A stretch of 64,000 bases of DNA from contig BFEA01000420.1 in the NCBI GenBank assembly GCA_003427395.1, forward strand, positions 858,316 to 922,315, given 5' to 3'. A program made the translations under genes and the position numbers. The stretch comes from Chara braunii. Taxonomy: Eukaryota > Streptophyta > Charophyceae > Charales > Characeae. Under the pieces are notes generated by a model that ran no database searches, had not been told where the DNA came from, and saw only the letters and a list, made by a program, of their open reading frames with translations. Shown here one piece after another: positions 11,527 to 24,059 of this stretch (its first letter is position 1; every line of letters begins with the position of its first letter).

Positions 11527-11745
11527 AGCAGGGATACGCCTACCTAAGGGTGGTGACAACCCCTTGGGTAGAGGTAAGTTGTACCTCGCGGCACCCCGAC
11601 TTGTCATGGGGTGTCGTGAGAGGTATAGCCGGCGCGCACGGTCGGAGTGGTGATTGATTCTTTTTAACTCAAAAAAAAAATTATGCGTGACATGGCCGTG
11701 AGGTTTAGCGCTCCCACCAAGGTGCGGGACCGCCACGCGTGACGA
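11527..11745 (+). repeat. Structured dispersed repeat R, copy 1
   Basis: Shares GGGATACGCC, GAGGTAAGTTGT, CCTCGCG, GAGAGGTAT, GCCGGCGC/GCTGGCGC and TGCGTGAC blocks, in the same order and spacing, with 52,630-52,880. Both copies can form two hairpins. The first is tipped by GAC (around 11,549-11,568). The second is long, with arms near 11,582-11,598 and 11,609-11,625 (CACCCC/GGGGTG inside TACCTC/GAGGTA). Probably a SINE or other small non-coding element; no protein. Confidence 0.6.
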
Positions 11746-11865
11746 CGAGAACCCCTGCTAGAGAAGTTGGTAAGAGAAACCTCCACTAGCAGTTCTCGCA
11801 GGGTTGATGACTCCAACCTATTGGTGGGGAGCAACACCTGCTGGAAACGGGGTCCAACGTCCCTT
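11746..11865 (-). repeat. LINE/SINE structured 3-prime tail, minus orientation
   Basis: On the minus strand this reads GGGACGTTGGACC..., the tail motif found about a dozen times in the window. It contains hairpin 1 (11,840-11,858) and hairpin 2 (only partly kept). A third hairpin has arms CGAGAA/TTCTCG (11,746-11,751/11,793-11,798) and CTGCTAG/CTAGCAG (11,755-11,761/11,86-11,92 of the same block, that is 11,786-11,792) around a loop containing TCTCTTACC on the minus strand. It lacks a poly(A) end and abuts repeat R. Confidence 0.65.
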
Positions 11866-12363
11866 TGATAACATCTTTAGGGTACATAGTTTTTAAAAAA
11901 TTAGCGAACCACATTATGCCAACTCAAACAGGGGCAGCATTAATTGCCCTCACAAGGAGGCGGTTTCATGCTAGATCTGCACTGGATAAGTGTTAGGTTC
12001 AATACCCGTCACACTCCTACACGAAGGACGGTGGTTTCCTCGCTGAGGCATGTGTTGCCCTGTAACTTGTAGTCTGGCTTTGGGTGTGGCTTTTGGAGGG
12101 ACGATACTTGGAATGAATCTTTAATCTGGAGCTTTGGTAACCTCGACTTGCTTGGCAACACCCCTGGGTGGGTGGGTCCTCGGGGATTACCTCTCTTTCG
12201 AGGTGATAATAGTTGAAGTGGAGTGGTTATTATGTGATGGGAATCAATCATGTGGTTGGGGCATGGTTGATAACTTGGGTCTTTTTCTTCGTCTTATTTT
12301 TTTTTAGTTTTATTTATTTTTACCTGAGTCTTAGAGAGGGGCTAATGAGAGGATTAGTCCATT

Positions 12364-12712
12364 CGGCGACCTTGCTCAGTTGGTGAGGCACACAAGTGGC
12401 ATTTTGGAGGTCTTGGGTTCAATCCCCACTGACCTCATGTACCTTATGGGCAAGCTTGGAGCTCGCCACCTAGAGATAGGTTGTTGGTCCCCCTGAGTGG
12501 CCTTGATAGCAGAGACTGTTGATGTTCATAGGGGAACGGGACTGGAGGGGAGGCACAACTATTGGCCCATCGAAGAAGTTTGGTCCTGATGCTACCGGCT
12601 GACCCCTGACCAGTATCACCCACCTGTTGTAGCAGGTATTGCACCTGCTGGTGGGTGCAGCTCCCATGTTCCCTCATTGGAGGCTTGAGCATAGGGGGTT
12701 CCCCGCAATACT
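12364..12712 (+). repeat. tRNA-like head and body of a probable SINE
   Basis: 12,364-12,437 looks like a degenerate tRNA: GCTCAGTTGGTGAGGC resembles the D-arm and A box, and GGGTTCAATCCC resembles the T-loop and B box at about the right distance. The acceptor ends do not pair, so it is not a functional tRNA gene. The body that follows contains a hairpin, ACCCACC...AGCAGGT with ACCTGCT-GGTGGGT, near 12,618-12,657. It stops where a MITE begins at 12,721. Confidence 0.45.
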
Positions 12713-12720
12713 ATAATGAC

Positions 12721-13005
12721 CTAGGCTACCAGAGTGGCCCGGGGTCACTTGCCTGGCCGGGCCAAAAACATAAAAAAAAAACAAAAGAAAACTATTATTT
12801 TTAAATTTAATTTTTTTAATTTTTATTTTGAATTTGATGAAGAATTTCGATGTGACCCTGAGGCAAAAGTTGTTCAATTTAGTTTTCTGCATAACATAGG
12901 TTTTTGGTGGAGTTTTTGGATTTTTTTTTTTTTTTTTTTGTGACCTTCCCTGGTCCTTGCACGGGCTAGCCACCCAGGACCCGGGCGGCCCGGCTGGTAG
13001 CCTAG
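12721..13005. mobile_element. hAT-like MITE with 8-bp target duplication
   Basis: The 285-bp element begins CTAGGCTACCAG and ends with its exact complement CTGGTAGCCTAG. It is flanked by ATAATGAC on both sides (12,713-12,720 and 13,006-13,013). An 8-bp duplication with short terminal inverted repeats is typical of hAT elements. The sub-terminal regions are also inverted (GGCCCGGGGTC and GACCCGGGCGGCCC), and the centre is A/T-rich with internal poly(A) and poly(T) runs. No transposase is encoded, so it would be non-autonomous. Confidence 0.85.
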
Positions 13006-13013
13006 ATAATGAC

Positions 13014-13777
13014 AATAAAAAAGGTTTGGAAGCAGGGAACAGACAACAATGATGTCTAGGCATCTTCCATGTATGATTACATGGCCTGGCTACGTTGATC
13101 CCTCCATCCTGTGGACGCCTCACAGGACAAAGGGAACAAACATCTCATCATGGATAAGCCTGAGCAAGCTGTATCTCCTTTTGATACTGACTCAAGAACC
13201 ACGAATGGGTCATGCACTGAGTTGGAAAAGGTATAGGGTTTAAAGGATTTAAATCGACAAGCACAACTATATTCAAATAAAGGGGCCGACTGAGATAGGG
13301 CTACGTTACAAGATAGGGGGTGGGGCTAGACATCCCACCAGGGTATAGCCTGAGCAAGTTGTGTCTATAGCTTGAGCAAGTTGTGTCTCTTTTATTACTC
13401 ACTCAAGGATCAGGGATGGGTCTTGCGCTGGTTCTGAGGGGGTATTGGTTCAAAGGGTCAAATGGATAGACACATATATCTCTAAACAAGGGGGCTGTTG
13501 AGACAGGGCTGGGTTATTAGATAAGGGGTGCTCCTAAGAAGGGATGGGTGACACTAGCAGCTTCATGGGATATCGGAGCCCCAAGCTGAGTTTGAATTAG
13601 CCATAGCCCTGGGGAACAACACGCAGTAATGTATCAAAGGGACGCTGGACCCGGTTTCCAGCAGGTGCTGCTCCCCACCAATAGATGGAGCCTCCCCGAT
13701 GTGCTAGATGTGTCGGCTCTTATCAACACACCTAGCATCCGATCGGGTTGTTCTCACAAAAAAAAAAAAAAAAAAAA
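13014..13777 (+). mobile_element. 5-prime truncated LINE, 3-prime untranslated end only
   Basis: From about 13,480 it matches the 3-prime end of element C (35,350-35,726), sharing GCTCCTAA(G/A)AAGGGA, ACTAGCAGCT, GGAGCCCCA, a GTATCAA(A/T)GGGACGCTGG junction and the tail hairpins. Upstream is a diverged tandem duplication: blocks GCCTGAGCAAG...TGACTCAAG at about 13,163-13,345 and GCTTGAGCAAG...TCACTCAAG at about 13,370-13,540. It ends in poly(A) at about 13,758-13,777. No coding part of the LINE is retained. Confidence 0.75.
13628..13777 (+). repeat. Structured retroelement tail (three hairpins plus poly(A))
   Basis: Hairpin 1 is GCTGGA/TCCAGC (13,644-13,662). Hairpin 2 is GCTCC/GGAGC just downstream, with loop CCACCAATAGAT. 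Hairpin 3 is TGCTAG-a-TGTGT/ACACA-c-CTAGCA (13,702-13,737) with loop CGGCTCTTATCA, enclosed by CCCGAT/ATCGGG. Poly(A) follows directly. Structured 3-prime ends are known to be recognised by some LINE reverse transcriptases; that role is inferred here. Confidence 0.8.
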
Positions 13778-13784
13778 GGTATGG

Positions 13785-14234
13785 AAGACCATCCTCTCTG
13801 GATTCAACAGGTAGTTGAATTGGTTGGGCTTCCAAGAGTTAGCCTTAAAAAATAAAAATAAAAATAGCATTAGTCCTTCAGGACATCCGTTAAAATTGGA
13901 ACGGTACAGAGAAAAAAGATTGGCATGACCCCTACGCAAGGAGAAGTTGGTGATGTAGTCTGCAGCATCCCCGAAGGAATAGTAGTAGTGAGACTTTTCC
14001 AAGTAGGACGGGACAACGTTATCCAAAGGAGCACCCCGGAAGAAACGATAATATGTCGAAAAAATGAACTATTTAGAATCAGAGTACTCAATGAAAAAGA
14101 ACAATGGATAGCCTACCTTCCCTGCACCTCGGTCCATCACTTAGCCTTGGATCCGTTGGAATGGACATGGACGACTCAAATGGGGAGGGGTAAGAGATGC
14201 ATTAAACCATTACATGGCCGAACAGTTAAGCCAA
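13785..14234 (+). pseudogene. LINE ORF2 fragment I (region before zf-RVT)
   Basis: Around 14,078-14,190 the plus strand encodes a stretch (FRIRVLNEKEQW, then LALDPLEWTW) matching the segment of element B just upstream of its zinc domain (YRVRVLEEKGQR, LPLDPDEWSW; about 39,810-39,910). It is cut on the left by the poly(A) of the preceding element and on the right by the poly(T) where element A ends, so two younger insertions appear to bracket it. No complete domain survives. Confidence 0.65.
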
Positions 14235-14236
14235 GT

Positions 14237-14410
14237 TTTTTTTTTTTTTTTTAAATACAAAAAACGGCCCGATTGGGTGCTGGTGACGCGGTAAAAGCGG
14301 ACATCACTAGCACTTCCGGGGAGGCTCCATCTATTAGTGGGGAGTTGCACCTGTTGGAAAACGGGTCCAACGTCCCTTTTACAATAAGAATATGTAAGTG
14401 TACGCAATTG
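14237..14410 (-). repeat. Structured 3-prime tail of element A
   Basis: On the minus strand, hairpin 1 is GTTGGA/TCCAAC (14,353-14,371), a compensated variant of the usual GCTGGA/TCCAGC. Hairpin 2 follows. Hairpin 3 (about 14,277-14,317) pairs GTGCT with AGCAC and GTGA with TCAC around a loop containing CGCTTTTACCGC. The poly(A) end is the T run at 14,237-14,252. Its position 150-300 bases after the end of ORF2 ties this tail type to the LINE. Confidence 0.78.
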
Positions 14411-14544
14411 GAGATAACCTCTTGTGAATCATCACCTCTTCATCCATTGTTGGATGCCATATCTTACAGTACTATCTGGTCTTGATTCACTCAAGAGCCC
14501 TTAAGAGTCCTGTCTGCTATCTTCACACTTTAATCATACCCAAA

Positions 14545-17500
14545 CCAAAATTGTGGAACCATAGCCGATAGTGGGGGAGGAAAGGGGTCGGGGAACTCAA
14601 CTGGAGAATGCATGGGTATGAATGGGTCTACCATTGTTCAGTCCTCAAATACTATCTTATAGTCCCTCCTGATATCTTCATTATCTCCTCATGTAAACCC
14701 TTTCCATTTTACTTTTTCCATTTTCCTCTCGCGGTTTCCTCCAAGTCAGCATGTACTGAATGTTTGGATGTGTTTATGAATTTTGTCCCGTGCAGACAAG
14801 TGTTGTATTTTTTCTCTCACCTGTTCTCATTTGGTTGTAATTTTTATTTGGACATATAATTTAATAGTTTCAGTAAACTCAGGTTCATCTAAGCAGGCTC
14901 CCTCCATTTCGTATATGCATCTTCTCATCCAAATGACTCATATGACTACTCTTCTCTTCATGATGAATAGGTTTTGGGTAAAGTCATCTTATGGTTCAGC
15001 AATCCATGACTCCAAAAAAAATATTTTTCATCCTCATGGTCATTTCATCTGTGGGACTAGCTGGTTCCAAATTTTGTCCCACCATCTCCATAGCCATATA
15101 GATCCAGGACGTTGAAGGAAAATGTGTTCGATACTTTTAGGAATCAATCTACTAGGGAAGACAAATTTGCAAAACTTACACCACCTAGAGAAAATTTCTT
15201 TATGTTTAAAGGAAGATCTATCTATTATCTATTCATTAGTGGGAAGACATCTGTGTGAAATTTGTCATTGAATAGATGCCATCTTTACTGGTTTGACTTT
15301 CATGAAATTAAACCACTTGATTGATCTTACATCTTCTCTGATGAGGTTGAGATGTTTCATCCATCTGTTAGATACCTTGTCTTTTAGATTAATTCTCACT
15401 CTTAGCATTCTGTATGTGGTTTTACGGTTAGAGAATGTAGGTGACGTGTGTAATTTCTGTCAACTTTCTTTTGTTTATTATGAGACTCCGAGGTCCAATT
15501 GTCTGGGTCTAGTGCTAAAGTAGAGATGGGAGTGTCCGGTTTAAAGACCAACCATTGATTTTTTTTCCTTAACACTTTAGTTCTAAAAAAATTGTCTATA
15601 GTGTACCATTTGATCCGGCCCTGGCTTTTAGGGCGAAAAGTGTTATCATGTAACAGATCATAAAGTTCAAGAAAAATGTCTCAATCCTGTAATTTATCTA
15701 GTATATTACCAATTTCTTTGGGATGGTCCTTAATGACCACCCAATCATTGATTTCCAGTCTGGGTCCCTTACGAAAAATTAGAAACCAGTTCAAGGGGAT
15801 TAGCTCAATTAATTTATCAAGTGTCTTCTGTGGGTAATGACCGTAATGAAGATGTTTTTTTAGCGTTGTAGAATCAATCCAGTCATTAGACTGACAATTT
15901 CAAATATCTGCAATCCTCAGAACTCCTCGTTTAACCCATCCATTCCATGGAGAGTCCATACAATGAAGGACACTTCCTTGAGAGTCTTTAATCCATCTAT
16001 TGTTAAAAAGGGGTTGTTGGCTTACTTCCTTCCATCTTTTCGGGGAGATCTTAATAGTCAGAGACAATTTTTTTCATGTTTTGATAAGTGTAATCCAGAA
16101 GGAATCATTACGCATATCATTCCTTGCAGCTAATTTGTCTGAGGATAATTTAGAAGATAATTAATTTGTAAGACCCCTAACCCTTTCTCTTGGAAGTGGC
16201 CAAGCACAATTTTCTAACCACATCATAGGATCAATACTCTCAACCGTTTCAGACGCTAAGCATTTAATTTGTTCCTATGCCAGTGCTGACAAGGATGTCT
16301 GTGAGTTAAAGAGCAGTTTCTTGATTCATTGTATGTGAAAAGCCATAGCTTGAGTAACTGGGTCGATTATTCCTAATCCTCCACCAGTCTTAGGCTGTAT
16401 AACTGATTGTCATGAGATTGACGCTAGGATAACATTATTAATAGCCAGAGTTCTTCCCAATAGTGAGGAACTTTTATTTTTCCAGAGGTCGAACTTAACA
16501 TGAGTTCGTTGTATTATCCAATCATTATTTGTTTTTGGTTTTCTCATGCCAGATAAAAATATTCCATGTATACGAATCAGAGTATCAATGAGGAACCATT
16601 TTATATGAGGTTGTTTTGGGGGTCTGACACCTTGGTGATGAATCCACCATCCTGATGTTTTGCTACCCCAATTAACTCTCATATCAGATAAACAACAAAA
16701 CTTGTCCATCATTCTTTGGACTCCCAACATATTCTCTCGTGATGCCTCTAACATGAGGGAGAGATCGCCAGCGACAGATAGCAAATTGAGATTGCATCTT
16801 CTGGTATAGATGTTACCTGAATACGCCTGATGTCCTTATTGTGGTGAAAGTTTGTTGTTATGGCTTCCATGACAATCACAAAAAGGTAGGGCGCAATCGG
16901 ATCCCCTTGTCTAACTGATCTATATACTGAAATAGGTGGTGTCATATTGCCATTCACCATAACCCCAGTAAAGACATTCTTATGCAGAATCTGAACCCCT
17001 CTTCGAAAACAAAGGGCGAAGTTTAATTTTTATAGGCATTTTTCAAAAAAAAAACAATCTACATGATCATATGCTATCTCAAAATCTATGAAAATAAAGG
17101 CCGCATTATACTTTGATTGGCAAGTGATTACGATCAATTCATTGATTAGAAGTATATTGTCCTGTATGTTCCGGCATGTGATAAATCCAGTTTGGGTAGG
17201 ATGTATAATGTCATAAATTACTTTTGACATTCGTTCAACTAACGCCTTAGCTACTAGTTTGTATACTATTGTAAGCAATGTGATTGGTCGATAGTTTCTA
17301 ATAATAGTTTTGTCTTTTTTTTAATGTAATAGAGTTAATACTCCTTGTCCCACTATTTCTCTCAAATCTCCCGACAACTAGACCGCTTGAAAGTAATCCA
17401 TAAGATCTTGTATCATGAAGTCCCATATAGTTCGTCAGAATTCCTTAGGTAGTCCACCGATCCCTGGTGTTTTCTCCTCTTCCATGAGTATTAAGGCTGA

Positions 17501-18985
17501 ACAAATCTCTTCTTTGGATAATGATTTTTCCATGGTTTCCTTTTGTTCCTCTGAGAATGACTTATTCAGCGGGTGTAAAAACTCTTTTACTTCCTTAGAC
17601 CGTTGTTCCAAAGAGATATTACTGTTTTGAAATGTGAAGAGGTCTTTGAAGAAATCACAGGCTAGTTTAGTACAAACTGCAGTAGATATGACTAGAGGTG
17701 CATTTTCATTCGAAGGATCAGTCAGGGCTTCAATTACAGTCCTACCCACTCCTACTCTGGCAATAACAAAAAACCGCGCATCCAGAAATTCTTCCATATT
17801 GTAGCGTCTACGTTCATTTCTAATTCTAATTCGCATTCCTTGCCATATATATTCCATAAGAGTTAGTTTTAATTTTCCAGTTCCTGTATTTTGTTAGCTA
17901 TTAGTTATAGAAGTTCGTGTTCATCAGACTCTGTTTCTATTTGTTGGAGTTTTTGGATCCTATTGTGCAATTGTATTTATTTCAACTGTCTTTGTGAAGC
18001 TAACATTTTAGAATATTCATTGCATTTACGGCTAGAAAGCGCAGACTGTTGTTGAACCATCTTATGTCATTATTAATGAGACTCTTTTAATCTCTTCAGA
18101 ACTGCCACATAACTCAAATATAATTAATAAACGTTCTTTATATTGATGTGAGATGCATTTAGTTTGTGCTATCCCGTGCCTTGATCTGGTTTCTTGCGAA
18201 ACGAAAAGGTAACTACACAAATTGAGTGATAAAAAACAGGAAATTGACTTCTATGAAATATTTTTGCCACCTATAACACCCCTTCTAATTTTTGGGCGAC
18301 TAGAATTAAATCAATGCGAGATTTGGTATTTTGTGCTGATTGACCTTTCCTGAAACATGTAAATGACTTAGATGTAGGACTAATTCTTCTGTATGAATCA
18401 AAAAGATTCAGATTGTGAGATAAATTGACTGTTACAAGTTCGTCAGCTTCAATATAGGCAGGGCATGGGGAAGGAATACGCCATCGGTCCAGACGTCTAT
18501 CAGGGGCAGTGTTGAAATCTCCTACTATGAACCGGGATGCCTAATGGGATGCATGGTAGGATATTCTAAAAAAACAATCCGGCGATTTTCTACGTTGTTT
18601 GACCCGTAAACACATAGTATACTGACGATCTTTAGTTCTAGCATTGCTAGAACATACACCCATCTACCTAGATCTGGGTCTACCTCCCAGTAAACTACCT
18701 CTGCTCTGGAATTTGGAGGTATCCAGATTGCCACCCCAACACTTCCTGGTCTGGGGGCATGGGCTCGAAAAAATTGATGAGGCCACAATTCTTTGTGGCG
18801 GAAATTGTGAGCATCTGTATTCATGAGATGAGTTTCTTAGATACAGATAACATCGGACCATTCTCTACCATCAAATACATTTAAATTAATCATAAATAGC
18901 TTATTTTTCATTATGTTTAGCTCAGACCAATCTATTCACATTAAGGGATCTGAGGTCTAGGTCTGCATTTCTTCTCAGTAATTTT
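14545..18985 (-). pseudogene. LINE A ORF2: endonuclease, reverse transcriptase, zf-RVT (broken)
   Basis: ORF2 of a LINE nicks target DNA and copies the element RNA. Visible parts, in order on the minus strand: an LNVN motif near 18,935; an endonuclease block with a VICI-stop-ETH motif (about 18,850; the expected Gln codon is a stop), GVAIWIPP (about 18,730) and GDFNTAP (about 18,515). In the reverse transcriptase there are TQTGFITCRNIQDNILL (about 17,200-17,150), FIDFEIAYDHVD (about 17,095) and RQGDPIAPYLFVIVMEA (about 16,910). The catalytic box normally reading FADD is degenerate (VAGD, about 16,775). A zinc domain (HRCLPTN...CKFC...H) lies near 15,250-15,110, and the C-terminus ends PDPFPPPL. 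The catalytic loss and many stops make it inactive. Confidence 0.85.
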
Positions 18986-19311
18986 CATCCTTTGTCCTTA
19001 TTGTAAAGTGCATTAATCATTTTAACTTCATCCATCGTACCCCTTTTCTACTTAGGAGACCTAGGAAACTTGTGTACCCTATGTGACTTTCCAATTGCCC
19101 TTATCACACAAGCCTCCCTTTTCAAGAATACCTTGCCGTAGAAGTCTAGCTAGAAGAATACAAAAATCATCTTCAGTTCAGAACTTACTGGATTTGATCT
19201 TCAACATCTGTAACTCTTTCAAATTTTCACTTCTGAATCATTTTAACTTCATCCATCATACTCATTTTTTACTTAGGAGACCTATGAAACTTGTGTACCC
19301 TATGTGACTTT

Positions 19312-22300
19312 CTAATTGCCCTTATCAAGCAAGCCTTCCTTTTCAAGAATAACCTGACGTAGAAGTCTAGCTAGAAGAATGCAAACATCATCTTCAGTCC
19401 AGAACTTACTGGTTTTGATCTTCAACATCTGTAACTCTTTCAAAATTTCACTTATCAACCAACAAATATCCACTTGTCTAGCCATATCATACTTGAGATA
19501 AACATATCTTTCAACGATCCTGAAGGTTTCCGTTGCGAGCATGAGAGTGCCTATACTTCCTTGCGGGAGGTGTTCCTTAATGACCTTAAATATTTCTGAT
19601 TGTATTAGATATTCCCCTGCCATTCTCCCTGCGATGGTAGATAAGGAAACAAATTGTGATTTGGTTTCTTGTAACGTTACTTCACCATGTGAAGTACCTT
19701 GCGGTATAAACGTACCTATCCCCAAAGTTTCTCCTTTCGCATAATCGGAAGGATTACAATACCTGTCCGATTGACCCCCCTATTATCCTTCGTTACAATC
19801 AATCACTGTCAGAGCTTCAATCTCTTACTTGTCATCTCCGATGCACAGGGTGGAAGAGAGTGGATTCTTTCTTTGTCTTGTTCGTTTACTTTGTCATCCT
19901 GTTGAGGCAAGTCTTCTGTTAGGTCAATTTCAACATTTTCCTTAATCGTTCGAATTGCATCAGTTGCCTCATATGAATTTTCTTTTTCTTCTGTCTGTGA
20001 AGAATTGTGTTTTATCATCATTAGATGAGAGGAGGCCAGGTTTTGTTAACTATTTGTGAGTAACAAATATTTGCGTTCCCCGGTTACTTCTGATACCCTC
20101 TCTTTGAGTTTTGGAGTGCCTGTGAGCTCTTCCACTCTGCGAGGGGGCAAGTCCTCCTCCAGACTCAGATTCATAATGGGAGTTCGTTTTAGGCACTGAG
20201 TCTCTTATGTTGCATGAGCCTTGCTCAACTTACTACCTTCTGATTCTGCCATTATATTCCTTTCTTGTTTGCCACTGGAAGAGTATTTCCCCTGCACAGA
20301 TTGTTGTAGAACTGATTCTCAACGGTTTCAACAGTTAGTTCATTGTCTACTTGATTTTGGGCCCTTGAAGCCCTGAAGGCAACATTGTGATTGCTTTCCC
20401 GGGAAGTCAACTGTAGTGTTTTTGTATTCTGGATTTTTCTTCTGCCTTGTTTTTAATAATATTTGGCTTTGTTTTTTTTAACGTTAAGGCATAGTGGTTG
20501 CGTTTTTTTTTGTGTAACGACTTTTTTGCAGGCTAGCTTCCAAGGTATGAGTTAACTTTTGCCATTTTTTAAAATTTCGTTCTTCTTGTTTTTGAGATTT
20601 CTTGCTTCTGAATCCCTCATGATTGCGTTCTGTTTTTTTCCTTGCAAGCTCTTTGATTTTTCTCAATCTTTTATTTTGCTTGGGATGCGTATCCCTCAAC
20701 AGTGTATTGGTGTCAAGGATAGTTGGGGACTGAGCAACATTCTAGTGTTGATTTCAACGTTCAACAAGCAAATCCCTCCCTCCTTACTTGTACCAGATCT
20801 CTCTGAGGCTTGTGTACAAATCAGCCATGGTTCTTGCCGAGAACGTGTCACGTGAGTCCCCCCATCCAATAGCATGGGGTTGAATCGGGAAGAAACAACA
20901 TTCAGTAATTGGTTGCAGATTCCAGACCAGTGTGCTCTTATTGCGGGACCGTATTGTATGGCCAACTTGAGACTATCACTGCTAGACAACAAAGGCTTCA
21001 GTCGACAGTAAATTTGCTGCCACAACTGATCTTCCAAATTAGGAAACTTTGTTCTCAGATTAGTTAGTAGCCAGTCAACGATTTTTTCTAATTTTGTATT
21101 CAGGTTCAGTGACAACTCCATATTCCTCTCTTCTTGTATCAATGATGTAGGGGGGGAGGCGGTAACTGGTGCTGCTTCCACCTCCATGGGTTCCATCCCA
21201 AACACATCTCGAAATACATCAACATCCATGTGTTCGTGAACTTCCTTACCCTCTCCAATAATATCTTCTTTTTTACCTTCATTTTGATCTTGACCGTCAA
21301 TTGTTTCATCTGACGTCTTTTGTTTTATTTCTCCTGTCTGTAAAGGCGGTGGTGAAATATGTTTCTCATTTCTATTTGTTCTGACCGCTCGCCATTCCGA
21401 AGTTGTTATTTGCCCATTCTTTACGCCGATGGGGATAGACCAATAATTTTGTTATTCTCATTCCCCAAATCTGTCTCTTCTTCATGAGGTGAGTGACTCT
21501 GCAACCCCTTACTTGTTATTTTGTGCCTTTCTTTCTTCTTACGATTCTTGGTGATCCCGACAGTTGCAGTAACTTTCCCATCTTCAGTATTATTAACAGT
21601 TCCTATTGACCCTATAGGCTTGGTCCCGGTCCGAGCCTGGGTCTTAGCAAACTGTTGCGGTTGCTGTGATTGTTTGGGATATTGGGGTTGTTGAGAAGGT
21701 AACCAATCAACCGGTGGACGCGGGGTTTTACGAGGATCTCCTCTGCCGTTCCAAAACTAACCAATTGGTTGACCCACTTGGTTATAGTCATTACTATACA
21801 CCCATCCTTCGTATCCCAGGGTCACCGGTATCCATCTGTGAGTTCGCTGTGGGTCCCGTCTGAGTTTTCGGTCAGGCGAAATTGCATGTTGTGAATGTTG
21901 CGGACAGGCGTACTCCATGTTGAGATAACCATATGCTCTGCACTTAAAGCACCACAGCCGAAATTTGTGTGTCGTGTGTATGTGGAAAATTTTCCCTCCC
22001 ATTTTGAAGGGAATAATATCGTCTATGGAGAATAGTTGGTCTCTTGGCAAGTCCAGTGCAATCATCAGATAAGTCTCTCTTCGCCACATGTGTTGATAAT
22101 GGGTCAATGAAATCCACAATTCTGAATTGTTGTTCAAAATCATGGATGAATGCTCCTTGAACCTCTACCGGGATGTGACGCAACTCTACCCAATAGAAAT
22201 CTCGCATTAGCTGGTCTCTCCTTTCTTCTGGTCCAATCTTTTTAGGACCATGGATAAACTCTAACCTCTGACCTATCCAATAAAATTTTCTTCCAGCTGT

Positions 22301-23335
22301 CAATCTGGTGTTTGTCTTGCTCAAATAGACGGAGGACAGTGAAAACTGTTGGGGAAACTGGTTGGATCAAAGAAAACCCAAAGACGACCTCTGACCCATC
22401 CTTAATTGATTCCAACATTTTGCACAACCACTTGATCTTATTGTTCATTGACCTGTCAACACTGTCCTCATAGAAGACCCAATTACTTGCATGTTCCATG
22501 TAAATTTTGTCTCTATTAGCCAACTTGTCAGTATGATAGGATTTCATTAAGGTTTCCTTCCTCCTTGGTCTATTACTTGTTGTTCCGAAGGTTGGAGGAA
22601 AGAGTGAGAAAATAAACTCGTGCAGAGGATAAGTTCCGCAACAGAACCTTCAATTCTTCTACTGGTGAGGTCACAGATGCAATTGACGGACGCGTAATGT
22701 TCAAAGTTTTTTCTTGCAAAGTATTCCTCACTCTTTGAGTTCAAGTTGGCTGTGCATTCTTTGGTTTTGCTATAGTGTATACACTGATTCTGGGATTGTT
22801 CTGTAGTATGTGATGGTAGGGTCACTTCAGGACTGGGAGAGCATTTGTGATTTGACTTGGCTTGACCTATCATTTTTTCTTCTTCTGTCAGAACCTCCTC
22901 ATCACTTCCCCCATAGTCTCTCATTTCCAAATTCGAGACGTCAGGTCGACCAGACCCTGAGGGAAACTGGTTTTCCTCTGTCTTTTGATTGAGCCCTGCT
23001 GCCAGGATCGAAGTTTTTGGACTAACCTTTGCTTCCTTTCTCTGGTTCTGCTGAGGGTTCACTTTTTTCTTGCCTCTGACTGCTATTTCACCTTTTGGTT
23101 CTGATGAATGAGGTGTGATCCTCCATTCGTTCCCTAACTGTAACCAGTGTGTTACTTCCTTGGCTACTCCCCCCGCCAAAGGCACTGTAAGCAACCCTTG
23201 CACTCTTCCCATTTGGCTTATGCCTGAACGGGCATAAGGAGAGGAACCCAACTGTCGAAAAAGTGTGTGCCTCATGACACCTTGGTAGAACATCGGAGAT
23301 TCCTGCCCCCTGCCCCACCTAGCCCCCAATCTCAT
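19312..23335 (-). pseudogene. LINE A ORF1, gag-like RNA-binding protein (broken)
   Basis: The 262-codon N-terminal part (23,335-22,547) is polar and ends in FLQPSEQQVIDQGG. Next comes a region matching element B (WVFYEDSV, then FSLIQPVSPTVFTV; 22,500-22,330), then WVELRHIPVEVQGAF (about 22,190) and a zinc-knuckle-like motif CFKC...Y...CPQH (about 21,951-21,895). The C-terminal half includes 21,229-20,696 (177 codons) and 19,725-19,312, whose LKIKTSKFWTEDD matches LKIKPSNIWSTDD in B. The layout resembles plant L1 ORF1 (a DUF4283-like domain then a knuckle). Its role would be binding LINE RNA. Several frameshifts break it. Confidence 0.75.
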
Positions 23336-24059
23336 GACGAGTGATCTCTTAGTAATTAAAAAAACAATTCGCGGAAAAGAGTAACCTAGGTATTAAGAAA
23401 TGGCTACAGAACACAGAAAATGAAATATTGTAACTCTACTATTTTACCAATAAATACATACAACCACCCAGAAATAAGCGATAGAGTATAACGATTCCAG
23501 AGCCGTCTTGTTTCGGCTGCTTAGAAGATTTATCGAATTTCACCAACTGACCTAAAATCATTAGAGGTCGACCTATGACATTGACATTTTCGGAATCAAT
23601 TTTTATACGTTGATGTCTTACTTCATTCTGATTTTCACTTCGCAGATTTCTCTCCTTTTTTTTTTTTTTTGTTGGCTTGGTCACACTTTTTCCTGACAGC
23701 TGGGTGGAAACTAGGAATGTGAAGAAGTTGCTTCACCGATCTCATTCTCTTAATCTCCTGCATCGATACGCTTTCCTTATCCGCTTGAGATTGGAGTATC
23801 CCCCTTCTGCACTTCTACTCTCTTAACCTTTGAGTGTATAGTGTTGATGTCAGCAAGGGGATCTATGCACTCTCCCTTTGACCCTCCTACCCACACGTGG
23901 TTAACAGGGACCCTCAATTTCAGCTCCTGACTAACAGGTCCAAAACTGAAATTAGGGTTTGGGGTGACAATTTTATGTTTTTTTCTTTTTCTTTCTTTTG
24001 TCTGTTTTTGTTTTGGTTCAAGGTTGTTGTGTATCAAATTTGGTCTCATTTGGAGCATT

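Larger units (their letters stand above)
14237..23335 (-). mobile_element. LINE element A (family 1), decayed, about 9.1 kb
   Basis: On the minus strand the order is ORF1 (23,335-19,312), ORF2 with endonuclease, reverse transcriptase and zinc domain (about 18,985-14,545), then an untranslated end with the structured tail and poly(A) (14,400-14,237). Order and content match element B. Many stops and frameshifts interrupt both frames. The 5-prime end is not defined; it may continue to about 24,060. No target duplication was found. It seems to have inserted into fragment I. Confidence 0.82.
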
